Positions 63,184 to 64,000 of a DNA stretch of 64,000 nucleotides are shown here, one piece after another. Both the position numbers and the translations under genes were made by a program. The notes under the pieces are model-generated. The model did not search any database. It was not told where the DNA came from and saw only the letters and a program-made list of their open reading frames with translations. Source of the stretch: Pseudomonas abietaniphila (GTDB lineage: Bacteria; Pseudomonadota; Gammaproteobacteria; Pseudomonadales; Pseudomonadaceae); contig NZ_CP155619.1 in NCBI RefSeq assembly GCF_039697315.1, positions 1,860,001-1,924,000 on the forward strand, written 5' to 3'. The number at the start of each line of letters is the position of its first letter. Positions within the stretch are counted from its first letter, which is position 1.

Positions 63184-64000
63184 TTGAAGCTGGAACTCAA
63201 GAACAGCTTGTCGGTGAAGCTGCTGCGTGTGGTGTTGCTTTCAGCGCTCGTCGTGGGCGTTGTGCTCAGCTGCGCACAGATTGTCTACGACGCCTACAAG
63301 ACCCGGCAGGCCGTCGCCACTGACGCCGAGCGGATTCTCGACATGTTCCGTGACCCGTCGACACAGGCTGTTTATAGCCTGGACCGGGAAATGGGCATGC
63401 AGGTCATCGAGGGCCTGTTTCAGGACAAGGCCGTACGCATGGCATCTATTGGCCATCCCAATGAGACCCTGCTTGCAGAAAAGACCCGTGACCTAAAACC
63501 CTCGCCGACGCGTTGGCTGACCGACCCGATTCTCGGCCAGGAACGCAGCTTCACCACGCAGTTGGTCGGCCGCAGCCCATACAGCGAATATTACGGCGAT
63601 CTGCGCATCACCCTCGACACCGCGACCTATGGCGAGGGCTTTCTCGTCAATTCGATGATCATCTTCATTTCCGGCGTGCTGCGCGCTCTGGCGATGGGGT
63701 TGGTGTTGTATCTGGTCTATCACTGGCTGCTCACCAAACCGCTGTCGCGCATCATCGAACACCTGACGAGCATCAATCCCGACCGGCCCAGCGAACACCA
63801 GTTGCCACTGCTCAAAGGTCACGAGAAGAACGAGTTGGGGCTCTGGGTCAACACCGCCAACGAACTGCTGGCCTCCATTGAGCGCAACACTCACCTGCGT
63901 CACGAGGCGGAATCCAGCCTGCTGCGCATGGCCCAATATGACTTTCTGACCGGGCTGCCTAATCGCCAACAGCTGCAACAGCAACTGGACAAGATCCTGA
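63184..64000 (+). CDS. bifA: Cyclic-di-GMP phosphodiesterase BifA (5' part)
   Basis: First 272 residues of a membrane GGDEF-EAL protein. N-terminal membrane anchor (LLRVVLLSALVVGVVLS), a periplasmic domain ending RITLDTATYGEGF, a second membrane helix (FISGVLRALAMGLVLYLVYHW), HAMP-like linker and the start of the GGDEF domain (YDFLTGLPNRQQL). Recognised as BifA, whose degenerate GGDEF is inactive while its EAL domain degrades c-di-GMP and so favours motility over biofilm; that part is beyond the window. Start is a TTG at 63184, supported by AAGGA at 63171-63175; no in-frame ATG precedes it. The 62930-63183 gap has no other gene. Confidence 0.85.
   Translation, partial: MKLELKNSLSVKLLRVVLLSALVVGVVLSCAQIVYDAYKTRQAVATDAERILDMFRDPSTQAVYSLDREMGMQVIEGLFQDKAVRMASIGHPNETLLAEKTRDLKPSPTRWLTDPILGQERSFTTQLVGRSPYSEYYGDLRITLDTATYGEGFLVNSMIIFISGVLRALAMGLVLYLVYHWLLTKPLSRIIEHLTSINPDRPSEHQLPLLKGHEKNELGLWVNTANELLASIERNTHLRHEAESSLLRMAQYDFLTGLPNRQQLQQQLDKIL

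Overview
The window looks like a chromosomal segment of a Pseudomonas of the fluorescens/syringae lineage. This rests on protein identity (MvaT, XenB-type ene-reductase, BifA, OlsB/OlsA, the purU-mvaT-sbcB neighbourhood), high-GC codon use over most of its length, and Pseudomonas-type GTGGGAG... REP/REPIN palindromes between genes. No rRNA, tRNA or CRISPR array was seen. All identifications were made by eye from the sequence, without database searches.

Left part (1-7.6 kb): purU (partial), mvaT, sbcB, then an operon of membrane and accessory genes (RDD, SpoIIM-like, DUF4129, DUF4350) that continues in moxR and a DUF58 gene at 16.9-19.4 kb. Between DUF4350 and moxR sits a 9.35 kb AT-rich insertion (about 7593-16941). 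It lies exactly at the ATGA stop/start overlap these two genes would otherwise share. It carries a decayed tyrosine recombinase and a translationally coupled pair of genes: a 1936-residue protein with one intact P-loop NTPase domain near its C-terminus, and a 620-residue protein whose N-terminus looks like a P-loop domain that has lost its catalytic residues. I do not recognise this pair as a named system. It is the best candidate in the window for an undescribed (possibly defence or conflict) system.

Middle part (19.4-31 kb): a PilZ protein, a TPR-like lipoprotein, pyruvate kinase, a 2Fe-2S flavin-type reductase overlapping a membrane diguanylate cyclase, an unrecognised 338-aa protein, and a large YD-repeat/Rhs protein split in two ORFs by one in-frame TAA. 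The second half ends in the Rhs core and a variable tip with a caspase-like His-Gly...Cys arrangement. Fumarase class I follows.

Toxin-complex part (32.7-49 kb): an insecticidal Tc locus with tcaC (B subunit, minus strand), divergent tcaA- and tcaB-like genes (A subunit in two pieces), a ribbon-helix-helix protein and a DJ-1/PfpI protein, then a TccC-like C subunit with its own hypervariable C-terminal tip. Together these supply A, B and C components: A makes the receptor-binding pore, and B and C make the cocoon holding the toxic tip. The Rhs pair at 25.7-30.9 kb may be a second cocoon.

Right part (49-64 kb): a PLD-type phospholipid synthase with a YceI protein, a serine hydrolase and a small membrane protein, ornithine-lipid genes olsB-olsA overlapping acpH, an ArsR-regulated MFS exporter plus xenB with clear operator palindromes, a coiled-coil membrane protein, an SDR epimerase, argP / ACT-domain gene / argO, sodB, and the start of bifA. 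REPINs and other palindromic repeats fill several of the gaps.
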